Below the pieces are notes generated by a model. That model made no database searches. It saw only the letters and a list, made by a program, of their open reading frames with translations, and was not told the DNA's origin. A program made the position numbers and the translations under genes. From the NCBI GenBank assembly GCA_905221605.1, contig CAJNDS010002074.1, positions 618,791 to 682,790 on the forward strand: 64,000 nt of DNA. The letters are read 5' to 3'. The stretch comes from Symbiodinium natans (Eukaryota; Sar; Dinophyceae; Suessiales; Symbiodiniaceae). Below are positions 25,901 through 31,313 of this stretch, piece by piece. Position 1 is the stretch's first letter; each line of letters opens with the position of its first letter.

Positions 25901-27220
25901 AAAGCGACTCTCACATTAAACCCAAAAAGGGACCCTAATTTAGCAGACGCACCGTGTGGTCTTGAGCTTTGCAGCTCAGGGCTCAGGGCTTGCCCCTCGG
26001 TTCACCTGAAGAGCCTCCGAAAGCTTGAGATGTTTCCCCTTATACTAACAGTCCTTCAGAGGGACTCCAATAGGGGGGGGGGGGGGGGGGGGGAAGGTAC
26101 TATATTCCCTATGAAGGACTGCTAGTGTAAGGGGGAACATCCCAACTGAAAGCCCCTAAAGATGCTCGCCCCCCCCCCCCCCCACCCTGAGAGCCAGGCG
26201 GATTCCGCAGTTCAGGTCTTCATGGTGCCTCAAGTTCCATCTTCATACCATTGGCCGCAAACCCTAAACCCAAAAACCCTAAACCCTAATCCTCAATTGC
26301 CTCCAGGCCCTCACGACCTTCCGCGGGGGCATCGTCATGATCGAGCCGAAAAGCGACTTCGTTGAGCGGATCTGCAACGAGAAGTGGCTGCTCGAGGCAG
26401 AAAAATAAAAGGGCTTTGAGGAACTTGGGAAAATTTTGCAGGGTGTTTAGGGCTTTGCTTTTTTGGTTTGTTTAGGGTTTTTCGGGGTTTTAGGGTTTTA
26501 GGGTTTAGGGTTGAGGGTTTAGGCTTTAGGGTTTGGGGAGGACCTTATTGAGGTCCCTTATTGTCGTAAGACCCCAAAATCTCGAAAGCCGCTAAAGCCC
26601 CAAAACCCTAAAGCTCCTAAAGCCCCTAAAGACCAAGAAACCAGAAAACCCTTAAGAGACCCGTAAGCCCTAAATCCCTCCAACCCCCTGAAGCTCTAAG
26701 CCCACACTCTCATTAAAACCCCTGAGCTCCCTAAAGCCCTTAAAAACCTTAAAAACCTAAGCCCTTAAACCCTAAACCCCCCTAAACTCTAAAATCCCTA
26801 AAACCCTTAACGCCCTTAACCCCTAAAACCCACACTATCATTAAACCCGTAAAATCCCTAAATCCCGAAACCCCTAAGAACCCTTAAAGCCGGAAAACCC
26901 ACGCTATCACTTCCTCTGGTCAACCTGGAGCATGGAACCCTGAATCCTGAACCGCAAACCCCAAACCCCAAACCCCAAACCCCAAACCCCATTTCCAAAC
27001 CCGAAGCCCCAAACCCCAAACCCCAAACCCCAAACCCCAAACCCCAAACCCCAAACCCATAACCCCAAACCCCAAACCCCAAACCCCAAACCCCAAACCC
27101 CAAACCCTAAACCCTAAACCCCAAACCCCAAACCCTAAACCCTAAACCCTAAACCCCGAAGCAGCCCAAAGTCGCCAACGTCGCAGGACGGAGTCATGAA
27201 GGTCGAGAAGATGAACAACG
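4267..27220 (+). CDS. eEF3-like translation elongation factor (ABC-F ATPase), split into at least 37 exons
   Basis: eEF3 is a cytosolic ribosome-bound ATPase that in fungi helps release E-site tRNA; algal and oomycete homologues are known. Domain order seen here: acidic linker and start of ABC1 (exons 1-3), Walker A GHNGAGKTTLM (exon 4), signature LSTGWRMRL (exons 8-9), Walker B plus D-loop LVLLDEPT-NHLD (exons 9-10), H-loop VISHEP (exon 12), linker, ABC2 Walker A GRNGCGKSTLM (exons 19-20), chromodomain-like insertion (exons 27-29), signature FSAGQK (exon 33), Walker B LDEPTNYLD (exon 35), and the start of the C-terminal tail (exons 36-37). The order and spacing match yeast eEF3. Reading phase is consistent at most joins, without a break from exon 21 to exon 37. 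The N-terminal HEAT domain must lie upstream and is only partly suggested at 1.4-3.4 kb; the stop codon was not located. Joins 15-16, 16-17 and 20-21 are unresolved, so a further micro-exon may be missing. Almost all introns contain telomere-type repeats. Confidence 0.9.
4444..4485 (+). CDS. eEF3-like exon 2 (start of ABC1)
   Basis: Reads NLLLMYGAGHLLLK, equivalent to the FSLAYGAKILLN strand at the start of eEF3 ABC1. The donor is a GA type (aag|GACTGG). The next acceptor is cAG|GACACC, so AGGAC is present on both sides of the intron. Confidence 0.75.
4817..4862 (+). CDS. eEF3-like exon 3
   Basis: Reads DTTLEMKKNCRYGVV and ends in the first base of the next glycine codon. GC donor (gtag|GCCTGA); the intron 4863-4993 carries a CCCTAAA array. 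AGGC occurs at both ends of the intron. Confidence 0.9.
4994..5064 (+). CDS. eEF3-like exon 4 (ABC1 Walker A)
   Basis: Completes the Walker A P-loop as GHNGAGKTTLMKEIA, then AAHRIVGMPP. The lysine and following threonine needed for ATP phosphate binding are present. The donor appears to be GA (ccg|GACCCG). Confidence 0.93.
5109..5194. mobile_element. MITE-like family B, copy 2 (degenerate left arm)
   Basis: The right arm (GGGTACCTCATTCCCTCATT then CCCTACTA) is intact; the left arm (TTAGCAGGGATGAGG) is diverged. Intron after eEF3-like exon 4. Confidence 0.75.
5624..5686 (+). CDS. eEF3-like exon 5
   Basis: Reads DLKCVHVDDSKLGEMSKSYL plus T, corresponding to the VYVEHD strand after Walker A in eEF3. 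GC donor (aca|GCCAGC). Confidence 0.8.
5775..6390. other. AT-rich intronic stretch
   Basis: (TA)n and (ATAT) tracts at 5800-5840, 6270-6290 and 6335-6355, with AT-rich unique sequence between; lies in the intron between eEF3-like exons 5 and 6. A second AT-rich patch is at 8560-8770. No exon seen in either. Confidence 0.7.
6597..6676. mobile_element. MITE-like family D, copy 1
   Basis: Contains AGGGACCCCAAACATAGACC, CCCAAATAGTAG and GGTACCCCT, the conserved core of this short family. Confidence 0.7.
6823..6861 (+). CDS. eEF3-like exon 6
   Basis: Reads ALEYCIKMAKAAK, the helix leading to the ABC1 signature arm. The donor side (aAGGGC) and the next acceptor side (cAGGAC) share AGG, so the exact cut is ambiguous between GG and GC. 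Confidence 0.75.
6997..7099. mobile_element. MITE-like family A, copy 2
   Basis: Same terminal inverted repeats as copy 1 (TTGGGATGTTCCCCCTGATACTAG... and ...ACATCCCAA). Lies between TTTAGGG and CCCTAAA arrays in the intron between eEF3-like exons 6 and 7. Confidence 0.85.
7205..7349. mobile_element. MITE-like family A, copy 3, interrupted by telomere-type repeats
   Basis: Left end TTGGGATGTTCCCCCTTTATAC and right end TATAAGTGGGAACATCCC. About 45 bp of TTTGGGG/TTTAGGG-type sequence sits inside the right half (about 7278-7321). Confidence 0.85.
7706..7747 (+). CDS. eEF3-like exon 7
   Basis: Reads DIGVNDAGRDTLLK and joins in phase to VGFDEAKL in the next exon, like the KDKLIEFGFTDE region of eEF3. 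GC donor (aag|GCGAGG). Confidence 0.82.
8100..8198. mobile_element. MITE-like family A, copy 4
   Basis: Complete inverted-repeat copy (TTGGGATGTTCCCCTTGTAC ... TATAAGGGGGAACATCCCAA) in the intron between eEF3-like exons 7 and 8. Confidence 0.85.
8373..8431 (+). CDS. eEF3-like exon 8 (ABC1 signature)
   Basis: Reads VGFDEAKLNDPVSELSTGW. The ABC1 signature is LSTGW where eEF3 proteins usually have LSGGW. GC donor (tggag|GCGTCT). Confidence 0.92.
9095..9160 (+). CDS. eEF3-like exon 9 (ABC1 Walker B)
   Basis: Reads MRLTLAVSMLKHADL then VLLDEP, ending in two bases of the threonine codon of DEPT. The Walker B aspartate and catalytic glutamate are present. GC donor (cccac|GCCTGG). Confidence 0.95.
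9233..9335. mobile_element. MITE-like family D, copy 2
   Basis: GGGGACCCCTAAAATGGACC, CCCCAATAGTAGGATTCCC, TTATAAATAAGGACC and AAATCGGAAACCCC match the family D core. Confidence 0.75.
9523..9559 (+). CDS. eEF3-like exon 10 (ABC1 D-loop)
   Basis: The first base completes threonine of DEPT, then NHLDEESVQWLS follows, as in eEF3 NHLD...AWL. AG|G acceptor; GC donor (agt|GCCAGG). Confidence 0.92.
9679..9723 (+). CDS. eEF3-like exon 11
   Basis: Reads DYILSITKSSVMAAF, the beta strand before the H-loop. AG|G acceptor; GC donor (ttt|GCCTGT), with a TTTAGGG array immediately downstream. Confidence 0.82.
9829..9873 (+). CDS. eEF3-like exon 12 (ABC1 H-loop)
   Basis: Reads VISHEPKFLNKICTH. The switch histidine of ABC1 is retained (compare ITISHDSVFLDNVC in yeast eEF3). 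GT donor (cat|GTGCCC). Confidence 0.9.
9943..9982 (+). CDS. eEF3-like exon 13
   Basis: Reads VVAYVDKKLEYTE plus one base of glycine, like the NYEGLKLRKYKGNF region after ABC1 in eEF3. GC donor (gaag|GCATGG). Confidence 0.85.
10364..10404 (+). CDS. eEF3-like exon 14
   Basis: Completes the glycine and reads NFDIFAQKKGLSR, matching GNFTEFVKK of eEF3. The intron before it is a CCCTAAA/CCCTCTA mixture. The donor is probably GA (agg|GACAGC). Confidence 0.85.
10517..10573 (+). repeat. (CTG)19 trinucleotide repeat
   Basis: Nineteen consecutive CTG units in the intron between eEF3-like exons 14 and 15, directly followed by GCAGGGTTTAGGG. Apparent poly-Ala or poly-Ser frames here are intronic. Confidence 0.95.
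10598..10673 (+). CDS. eEF3-like exon 15 (inter-ABC linker)
   Basis: Reads EQIDAMLSGNLSFDTKKE and then an acidic GDEEDEE stretch, in the position of the EELSNTDLEFKF linker. The donor may be GT at 10653 or GC at 10674. The phase does not fit exon 16 directly, so a small exon may be missing between them. Confidence 0.7.
10925..11034. mobile_element. MITE-like family C, copy 1
   Basis: Ends CTTGGTAGACC and GGGCTACCAAG. Conserved interior: CTCTGGGTTCTCCTTTAAAG, TAATCAACC, ACAAGGTGCCC and TTATAATATGGTT. Confidence 0.8.
11974..12075 (+). CDS. eEF3-like exon 16
   Basis: Reads KPLKCEVAAPVAGPPKLTF then PIPGSMEGVKRASQ, clearly equivalent to KFPEPGYLEGVKTKQ that precedes ABC2 in eEF3. The start is approximate and the donor (cagag|GGGA) is uncertain. 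Confidence 0.85.
12573..12634 (+). repeat. (ACTC)n tetranucleotide repeat
   Basis: About 15 units of ACTC/TCAC in the intron between eEF3-like exons 16 and 17. Confidence 0.95.
12904..12918 (+). CDS. eEF3-like exon 17, 15-nt micro-exon
   Basis: Fifteen bases (AG|C GTT CTG GAG ATC AA|GC) supply VLEI in the place of AIVKV in yeast eEF3. They give the right phase and the exact residue spacing between exons 16 and 18. The assignment rests on homology spacing alone. Confidence 0.5.
13369..13399 (+). CDS. eEF3-like exon 18 (first strand of ABC2)
   Basis: Reads HVSFRFSKDK, equivalent to the NMEFQYPG strand that starts ABC2. GC donor (aag|GCCGGG). Confidence 0.8.
13913..13947 (+). repeat. poly-G tract
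   Basis: Uninterrupted run of about 34 G, after another G run at 13896-13906. Similar C or G runs occur near 13477, 25480, 26073 and 26169. Sequencing length error is likely here. Confidence 0.85.
14402..14466 (+). CDS. eEF3-like exon 19
   Basis: Reads EYLFQNCTGKLSLSSRVAIC then G and two bases of arginine; LSLSSRVAICG matches SLSSRIAVIG of eEF3. The donor is GA (ggcag|GACAAC). Confidence 0.9.
14625..14660 (+). CDS. eEF3-like exon 20 (ABC2 Walker A)
   Basis: Together with exon 19 it forms GRNGCGKSTLMTLL, a complete Walker A. The end is approximate: GT at 14661 is possible, but the phase to exon 21 is not resolved. Confidence 0.92.
14895..15595. repeat. self-complementary array of palindromic 45-50 bp units
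   Basis: Six units of the type GACTCCAGACTCCAGATTTC + CAGAAAAAATCTGGAGTAC are followed, after a centre at about 15170-15225, by eight units in inverted orientation (GTACTCCAGATTTTTTCTGG + AAATCTGGAGTCTGGAGTC). Each unit is itself palindromic, so the whole is a nested inverted repeat of about 0.7 kb. It sits in the intron between eEF3-like exons 20 and 21. The long open frames across it result from the repeat and are not genes. Confidence 0.95.
15596..17030 (+). repeat. TTTAGTG-type degenerate telomere higher-order repeat
   Basis: Mixed TTTAGGG, TTTAGTG, TTAAGTG and TTTGTGC words recur in long units of very roughly 270 bp (for example GCTAAGGGCTTAGTGTTAAG recurs near 15940, 16540 and 16835). 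Hairpin family E copies are interspersed. From 17030 to 17550 the sequence is AT-rich, with TTTTAAG and CCTTTTAAG words. Confidence 0.75.
16045..16085. repeat. hairpin family E, copy 1
   Basis: TGATCTGGGGAAGCCGGGGC / TTCCCCAGACCA inverted repeat. Related copies lie at 16933-16976, 17138-17180 and 17475-17515. Confidence 0.8.
17947..17964 (+). CDS. eEF3-like exon 21, 18-nt micro-exon
   Basis: Reads DGGHGE and joins in phase to VWRHHNLRLAY in exon 22, as in SGEV...NCRIAYIKQ of eEF3. GT donor (gag|GTGCGC). It follows a 3.3-kb intron that contains the self-complementary array. Confidence 0.65.
18033..18125. mobile_element. MITE-like family B, copy 3
   Basis: TTAGTAGGGAATGAAGGAAT at the left and GGTACCTCATTCCC...CCCTACT at the right. 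Intron between eEF3-like exons 21 and 22. Confidence 0.85.
18232..18273 (+). CDS. eEF3-like exon 22 (ABC2 Q-loop)
   Basis: Reads VWRHHNLRLAYMKQ, matching ENCRIAYIKQ with the Q-loop glutamine. The donor is GA (cag|GAGATA). Confidence 0.88.
18516..18676 (+). repeat. long TTTAGGG array
   Basis: About 160 bp of nearly pure TTTAGGG in the intron between eEF3-like exons 22 and 23. One TTTAATTAGGG interruption is present near the start. Confidence 0.95.
19029..19069 (+). CDS. eEF3-like exon 23
   Basis: Reads DHLKALGPFFDTS and two bases of proline, in the position of HAFAHIESHLDKTP. GC donor (tcgcc|GCCAGC). Confidence 0.75.
19411..19438 (+). CDS. eEF3-like exon 24
   Basis: Completes proline and reads FVYITERFK, like SEYIQWRFQ of eEF3. 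GC donor (aag|GCCGGC). Confidence 0.78.
19636..19735. mobile_element. MITE-like family C, copy 2
   Basis: Shares TACCCTTTGCC, TTCTGGGTTCCCTTATAAAG, TAACCAACCC, CCTTATTATGATATGG and GGGGCTACCAAC with copy 1; the left terminus is unclear. Confidence 0.75.
19800..19891. mobile_element. MITE-like family A, copy 5 (shortened right end)
   Basis: Left terminal repeat intact. The right arm lacks the TATAAGGGGGAA segment but ends in ACATCCCAA. Intron between eEF3-like exons 24 and 25. Confidence 0.75.
20006..20043 (+). CDS. eEF3-like exon 25
   Basis: Reads DGYDGDLQKRLI and two bases of glutamate. This YDGDLQKR segment follows the ABC2 Q-loop region. GC donor (attga|GCCCAG). Confidence 0.82.
20136..20214. 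mobile_element. MITE-like family D, copy 3
   Basis: TACCCTAAGATAGAATATAG, ACCCCCAAATATCAGAATCC and TATATCGGAGACCCC; joined directly to a TTTAGGG array. Confidence 0.7.
20440..20473 (+). CDS. eEF3-like exon 26
   Basis: Completes glutamate and reads PEDEEDALRRK, continuing the charged segment before the chromodomain. GC donor (aag|GCGCCG). Confidence 0.8.
20785..20847 (+). CDS. eEF3-like exon 27 (chromodomain-like insertion, part 1)
   Basis: Reads ELAKQHGKYGNEVGELVSR and TK, leading into the chromodomain-like insertion that is diagnostic of eEF3 among ABC-F proteins. GC donor (aag|GCCCGC). Confidence 0.85.
21238..21270 (+). CDS. eEF3-like exon 28 (chromodomain-like insertion, part 2)
   Basis: Reads VGNHLAYEVRW, the YEYEVxW core strand of a chromodomain. 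GC donor (tgg|GCGGGG). Confidence 0.88.
21406..21505. mobile_element. MITE-like family A, copy 6
   Basis: Complete inverted-repeat copy with TTGGGATGTTCCCCCTTGTA and GTTAGTATAAGGGAGATTAT. Intron between eEF3-like exons 28 and 29. Confidence 0.85.
21593..21898 (-). repeat. longest CCCTAAA array in the genic half
   Basis: About 300 bp, almost pure CCCTAAA, beginning with CCCTAAG variants. It lies in the eEF3-like intron between the two chromodomain exons 28 and 29. Confidence 0.95.
21913..21966 (+). CDS. eEF3-like exon 29 (chromodomain-like insertion, part 3)
   Basis: Reads AGLDDPKQNTVEPISKLK; with exon 28 it gives the chromodomain signature W-x-GL...NTxEP. GT donor (aag|GTGGGC). The preceding intron is a long, almost pure CCCTAAA array. 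Confidence 0.9.
22447..22500 (+). CDS. eEF3-like exon 30
   Basis: Reads AMGLDKVIIACDERIAAK, the helix after the chromodomain. GC donor (aag|GCCGGA). Confidence 0.82.
22500..22800 (+). repeat. CTCTCTG/CTCTCC low-complexity tract
   Basis: Pyrimidine-rich imperfect repeat (TCTCTGTCTCTCCGTCTCTC) in the intron after eEF3-like exon 30. The serine/leucine-rich open frames are low-complexity artefacts. Confidence 0.85.
23280..23326 (+). CDS. eEF3-like exon 31
   Basis: Reads AAGLDQRPLTRREIV, equivalent to SGQFRPLTRKEIE of yeast eEF3. GT donor (gtcag|GTCCGG). Confidence 0.92.
23974..24001 (+). CDS. eEF3-like exon 32
   Basis: Completes arginine and reads HCEAFGIDE, matching EHCSMLGLDPE. AG|G acceptor; GC donor (gag|GCCGCG). 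Confidence 0.88.
24250..24297 (+). CDS. eEF3-like exon 33 (ABC2 signature)
   Basis: Reads EMCCNRQIRGFSAGQK. The ABC2 signature is FSAGQ instead of the usual LSGGQ. GC donor (aag|GCTCGG). Confidence 0.93.
24343..24436. mobile_element. MITE-like family D, copy 4
   Basis: GAAAATAGGGGACCCTGAAA, CCCAAATAGTAGGATTCCC, AATAAGGACCCC and GGTACCCC. Intron between eEF3-like exons 33 and 34. Confidence 0.75.
24684..24721 (+). CDS. eEF3-like exon 34
   Basis: Reads VRLSLAAMFWTK and two bases of proline, matching VKLVLAAGTWQRP. GT donor (aagcc|GTCCGG). Confidence 0.9.
25266..25332 (+). CDS. eEF3-like exon 35 (ABC2 Walker B)
   Basis: Completes proline and reads HFIALDEPTNYLDVE then TVDALGK, matching HLIVLDEPTNYLD of eEF3. 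Walker B and the catalytic glutamate are intact. GC donor (aag|GCTGCC). Confidence 0.96.
26025..26146. mobile_element. MITE-like family A, copy 7, with internal poly-G
   Basis: Termini TTGAGATGTTTCCCC and GGGGGAACATCCCAA. The loop carries a run of about 20 G. Intron between eEF3-like exons 35 and 36. Confidence 0.85.
26307..26396 (+). CDS. eEF3-like exon 36 (ABC2 H-loop region)
   Basis: Reads ALTTFRGGIVMIEPKSDF then VERICNEKWLLE, equivalent to ALKEFEGGVIIITHSAEF. The histidine of the H-loop is absent (MIEPKSDF instead of ITHSAEF). GC donor (gag|GCAGAA). Confidence 0.92.
26950..27110 (-). repeat. CCCCAAA (TTTGGGG) variant array
   Basis: A homogeneous block of the seven-base variant CCCCAAA (about 20 units) in the intron before eEF3-like exon 37. 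The open frames rich in GFGVWGL on the minus strand here are artefacts of the period. Confidence 0.9.
27187..27220 (+). CDS. eEF3-like exon 37 (C-terminal tail)
   Basis: Reads DGVMKVEKMNN and joins in phase to WLLE of exon 36, like WAVKDGRMTPSG of yeast eEF3. The donor is probably GT (aacg|GTGTGA). Confidence 0.75.
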
Positions 27221-27395
27221 GTGTGAAACGGCAGGCTTAGGTAGGGTTTTAGGGTTTAGGGTTTAGGGTTTAGGGTTTAGGGTTTAGGGTTTAGGGTTTA
27301 GGGTTTAGGGTTTAGGGTTAGAGTTCAGGGTTTTAGGGTTCCGGGTTCTAGGGTTCAGGGTTTTGTTGCCTAGGGCTTAGGCCTTGCCGTTACAG

Positions 27396-27433
27396 AAGAG
27401 CCAGCGCCGGACCCCAGCCAGAGCCCATGTGAG
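27396..27433 (+). CDS. possible further 3' exon of the eEF3-like gene
   Basis: After acAG|AA the frame set by exon 37 stays open (EEPAPDPSQSPCE) up to a GC donor (gag|GCTGTC). The polar, proline-rich composition could be a tail, but it has no family motif. Confidence 0.3.
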
Positions 27434-27615
27434 GCTGTCAGGGCGGCCTATCTAAGGGTAGATTCATGGGCCCTTAATACGGGTTTTTTAAGGGTTTGGG
27501 GTTCAGGGGTTTAGGGTGTAGGGTTTAGGGTTTGGGGTTTGGGGTTTGGGGTTTAGGGTTTTGGGTCTAGGGTCAAGGGTCTAGGGTCTAGGGTTTAGGG
27601 TTTAGGGTTTAGGGT

Positions 27616-27712
27616 TTCCGAAAATTCGGGGTGCCTTGTTGGGGTTCTTATTTTACGGGAATCCTACTATTTGGGGGTTTATGTTAGCCCCTATTTTCGT
27701 GAACCTCCATAT
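27616..27712. mobile_element. MITE-like family D, copy 5 (reverse orientation)
   Basis: TTTCCGAAAATTCGGGGTGC, GGAATCCTACTATTTGGGGG and CCCCTATTTTCGTGAACC show the family core on the opposite strand. Confidence 0.75.
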
Positions 27713-28593
27713 GGGCCCTTGGACCAAGAGCCTAGCATTCCCAGAAGCTGAAGCTTTAGAGGGTTCAGGGCCCTGTAAAGGGTTTTTAGGGGTTTAGGGA
27801 GTTTAGGGTTTTAGGAGTTTAGGGTGTTTAGGGTTTAAGGGTTTTTAGGGTTTTAGGGGGTTTAGGGTTTGAGGGTTTAAGGGCGTCGTGATTTGGCTTT
27901 TCTAGTGCTCAACCGGACGATTTCTAAAAGGAACCCCGCATCCCAATACCCCAAGGGAGCATCTGGAAACCTTGCAATCTACCCCCCCCCCCCCTAGGAT
28001 GCCTTCTTAGTTCCCTCTTTTCGCTCCTTACAGGGGTCTCAAGTCGGGTAGGAGCCATCTGGGTGACTGAACAGGGTGTGCTTGAGCCCTTCAGAGAAGG
28101 GTAGAGGGTTTAGGGTTTAGGGTTTAGGGTTTAGGGTTTAGGGTTTAGGGTTCTGGGCAAAGACATGGGGCCTCAACTGGTGCTCTTGGAGGAGTTGGCC
28201 CTACAGCCGACTCTGCATCAGTAAGAAGCACGCTGCTGTACAGTGGACGAGGTGCTGGCAGTGAGTTGAAAAGCACAGATCAAACTGCTTTGCGCAGGTG
28301 GGGTCCCGAGTCCATCCGCAAGACCAATGTTAGGATGAAGGTTTTGAGGATTTTGGGGGCTTGCCCGCACTCTCAGGATTGCGAGTACGTTTTGTGTTGT
28401 CTGATTATGAGTTTCCTTCTTCGTATTCTTACTTTTCTGGTCATTGACTTTGGTCCTGTCTAGGGTTTAGGGTTTTAGGGTTTAGGGTTTCGGGTTTAGG
28501 GTTTAGGGTTTAGGGTTTAGAAGGGTTTGGACCCTCGCCAGCTTGCTGTAGCTGATCCTGACTCGTAGCCGTAGCCCGAATACCTGCCAACAG

Positions 28594-28655
28594 GATTTAG
28601 TGTGATGTATACTCGGGTTGAGAACGTCGCTTTGGGGCTTGAGGAGTTCGGCGGG
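28594..28655 (+). CDS. exon-like segment, function unknown
   Basis: After acAG|GA an open stretch reads FSVMYTRVENVALGLEEFGG and ends before a possible GC donor (ggg|GCACTC). Composition and splice context resemble the confirmed exons. No family recognised. Confidence 0.35.
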
Positions 28656-29199
28656 GCACTCATGATGTAGCTGTGGGGCTTACATGTGAGCTCTGTCCTC
28701 AACCGAACTGCTAAACCCTAAACCCTAAGCCCTAAACCCTAATTCCTAAACCCTAAACCCTAATTCCTAAACCCTAAACCCTAAACCCTAAACCCTAAAC
28801 CCTAAACCCTAAACCCTAAACCCTAAACCCTAAACCCTAAACCGAAACTCTATGCACAGGCCCGATCAGTTCAGCGCTCGGGGAAGCATCCCTACATCGA
28901 CTGCTGAGACTGGAGTTTAGGGTTAAGGGTCTAGGGTTTAGAGTTTAGAGGTAGTTTAGGGTTTAGGGTTTAGGGTTTCGGGTTTGGGGTTTGGGGTTTG
29001 GGGTTTGGGGTTTAGGGTTTGGCTTTTGCTAGTGGGGCGCCGGCGGTTCAAGAAGCTTGGCGCTGCATCTTAACGTCTTCCTGAGTCTTCGAACCTTTCT
29101 CTTCGTAGGGTAATCCCTTCCCCCCCGATGTTTACATATTTCCCATACACGAGAGTTTAGCTATAACGGGAGTATCCAGTATTGGGGGGAGGGGATTAG

Positions 29200-29355
29200 T
29201 TCGGGATGTCCCGCACTTTGTGGCCCCCTTTGGGGGCACGAAATACTCAGAACGCAACCTGGGCTTCGGAATTTTGAATCCAGGGCAGAATTTCTCAGCA
29301 GCTGAGGTCCTGAAGAGCATCCCCAAAACTTACCCTGAGGAGCCTGTCAAGATAA
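29200..29355 (+). CDS. exon-like segment, function unknown
   Basis: An open stretch contains DVPHFVAPFGGTKYSERNL, GFGILNPGQNFSAAEVL and KSIPKTYPEEPVKIT before a stop (tag). It looks coding by composition, but I recognise no family, and neither boundary is certain. Confidence 0.35.
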
Positions 29356-29524
29356 CCTAGGGTTTAGGGTTCATTCACAGGGTTAAGGGTTTAGGCTTTA
29401 AGGTTTACTGTTTAGGGTTTAGGGTGTAAGGTAAATCTGAGGCAAGCGCCATGTAAAAATTCTGGGAAGTCAGGCGTGGCCTCCTCAACAACGGCGGCTT
29501 AGATAGGGGGCCTTGATGCCGAGA

Positions 29525-29605
29525 AATGTTCACGTCCACCTCCGGCCGAGATTTCAGCAAGGCCTTGCGCCGTGAGTTCGGAATGCTTCTCAACCCCAAA
29601 TGCCC
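29525..29605 (+). CDS. exon-like segment, function unknown
   Basis: Open frame with MFTSTSGRDFSKALRREFG and MLLNPK. A competing open frame on the minus strand weakens the call. Confidence 0.2.
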
Positions 29606-30277
29606 GAACGTAGGGCTTAGATGCTTTCAGCTTTCGGAAGTATTACCCTAAACCCTAGCCCTAAACCCTAAACCCTAAACCCTAAACCCTAAACCCTAAA
29701 CCCTCAGAAGCAAGGTTGTAGCTGCCATTGGCTTTGCGGCAATCTGTAAGGGCACCTGCAACTGTTTAATTAGCAGATTAGCAGTCATCTGGCGGCAGAG
29801 GGGTCTCTTGTGAATTTTCCAGTTGCCGGGCAAGCTTGGAAGTTGACATCGCAGTGAGGTGATTGGGGCTTGTTGAGTATGTTGTTCTGTGTGTTGTTTC
29901 TGTAGATAGTATGGCATGGCCCACGAAAGTCACAGGTTCTGAGTATGCGAGAGTTGTGCCTGTGCCACAAGGTTTTCTGTCCGCCACGTTTAAAGAAAGC
30001 AATGACTCCGGGGCAATACGAAGTTGAGCCTCGGCGCATGCGGTTCCTTTCAAGACAAGCGCTGCGGTCGAAAGACGGAACTGCTCGTTTTATTCAACAT
30101 ATAATATTAAAAACACGTAGGAATAGAATATGTATATAAGTTTCTCATATACCGTATACTGGAAGGAAGAGAGATAGAGACTGGCAGAGACACAGAGATG
30201 GACTGAGGCACCGCGCTAGGCGCGCACTGTGCACGGGGAGGGTCCTTGCCAAGTCTCTAAGAACCTTGAAAGATAGG

Positions 30278-30375
30278 GGTGTCTCCGGAAATCAGAGTAG
30301 TTGCCCTTTTTGGGGGTTCCTGTGAGGGGATTCTACTCTATTTGGGTTATACAAGGCGGCACCCTTTTTTGGGAA
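30278..30375. mobile_element. MITE-like family D, copy 6 (reverse orientation)
   Basis: GTCTCCGGAAATCAGAGTAG, GGGGATTCTACTCTATTTGG and GGCACCC match a diverged family D copy. Confidence 0.6.
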
Positions 30376-31313
30376 ATACACATAGAGAGAGGAAGAGGGG
30401 TCTGGCCCTTGGCAGACCGGATTTTGGCAGCCAATGCAGCTTCCTCAGCTGTTTCAACTCAGATGTGGAGAGACCTTTCATGACCAGTGGCCCCATACGG
30501 CCCTGTAGAGGCGCCGTGCAGGGTTGAGGATTTCGGCTCCTTTGGGTTTAGGTGAGCGTAGACATTCCTTACGAGCTTGAAAGAGCTCAGTGGGCTGCAA
30601 GCTCTGCAACTAGTTCGTTTTGGGGAGCCCCTTAAAGCCTGAGCCCCAAAGCAATCTAATTAAATCCCTGCAAGCACCGTGGCCCGGAAAAGCCAAGAGA
30701 GTGGTGCCTTGCCACTTTACGCTGAGTTTTTTGCCGTTGATTTGCGTTGCACGCCGCTGCATTGCGTTTTCCTCATCTATAACATTACCCTATCTGGGCC
30801 CCCATCTGGCCTGCACTTATGGGCTATACCTGCTAGGATCTACTACTTCAGAGGTTACAACTGAACTAGAGTTACAAGTAAGTCCTTGCCTTTGCCCCAA
30901 GCCCTATACGCCCGATCATTCCCACAGGCCCTGTCAGCCCTCTAAGCCAGATAAATCACACAAACCCTTTATAACCCCCAGAAGCCCTAGAAACTCGCCA
31001 CCGCCGAATATCAAAAAGGACTCTAAAACTGGCCGAGCCACCCTAACCCTAAACCCTAAACCCTAAACCCTAAACCCCAAACCCCAAACCCCAAACCCCA
31101 AACCCCCAAACCCTAAACCCTAAACCCCAAACCCATGAGACACGCCAGGATGGCGCACCGAAGTTTCGACACGACCTTTCGTGGCATGACCAAGCGGCAG
31201 CTTGAGGCAACTGCTCTTGGGCTTGGGGTTTAGGGTTTAGGGTTTGGGGTTTAGGGTTTAGGGTTTAGGGTTTGGGGTTTAGGGTTTAGGGTTTAGGGTT
31301 TAGGGTTTAGGGT

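Noticed and set aside
26858-27103. GFGVWGL-repeat open frame on the minus strand
   Set aside because: Direct translation of the CCCCAAA array in an intron.
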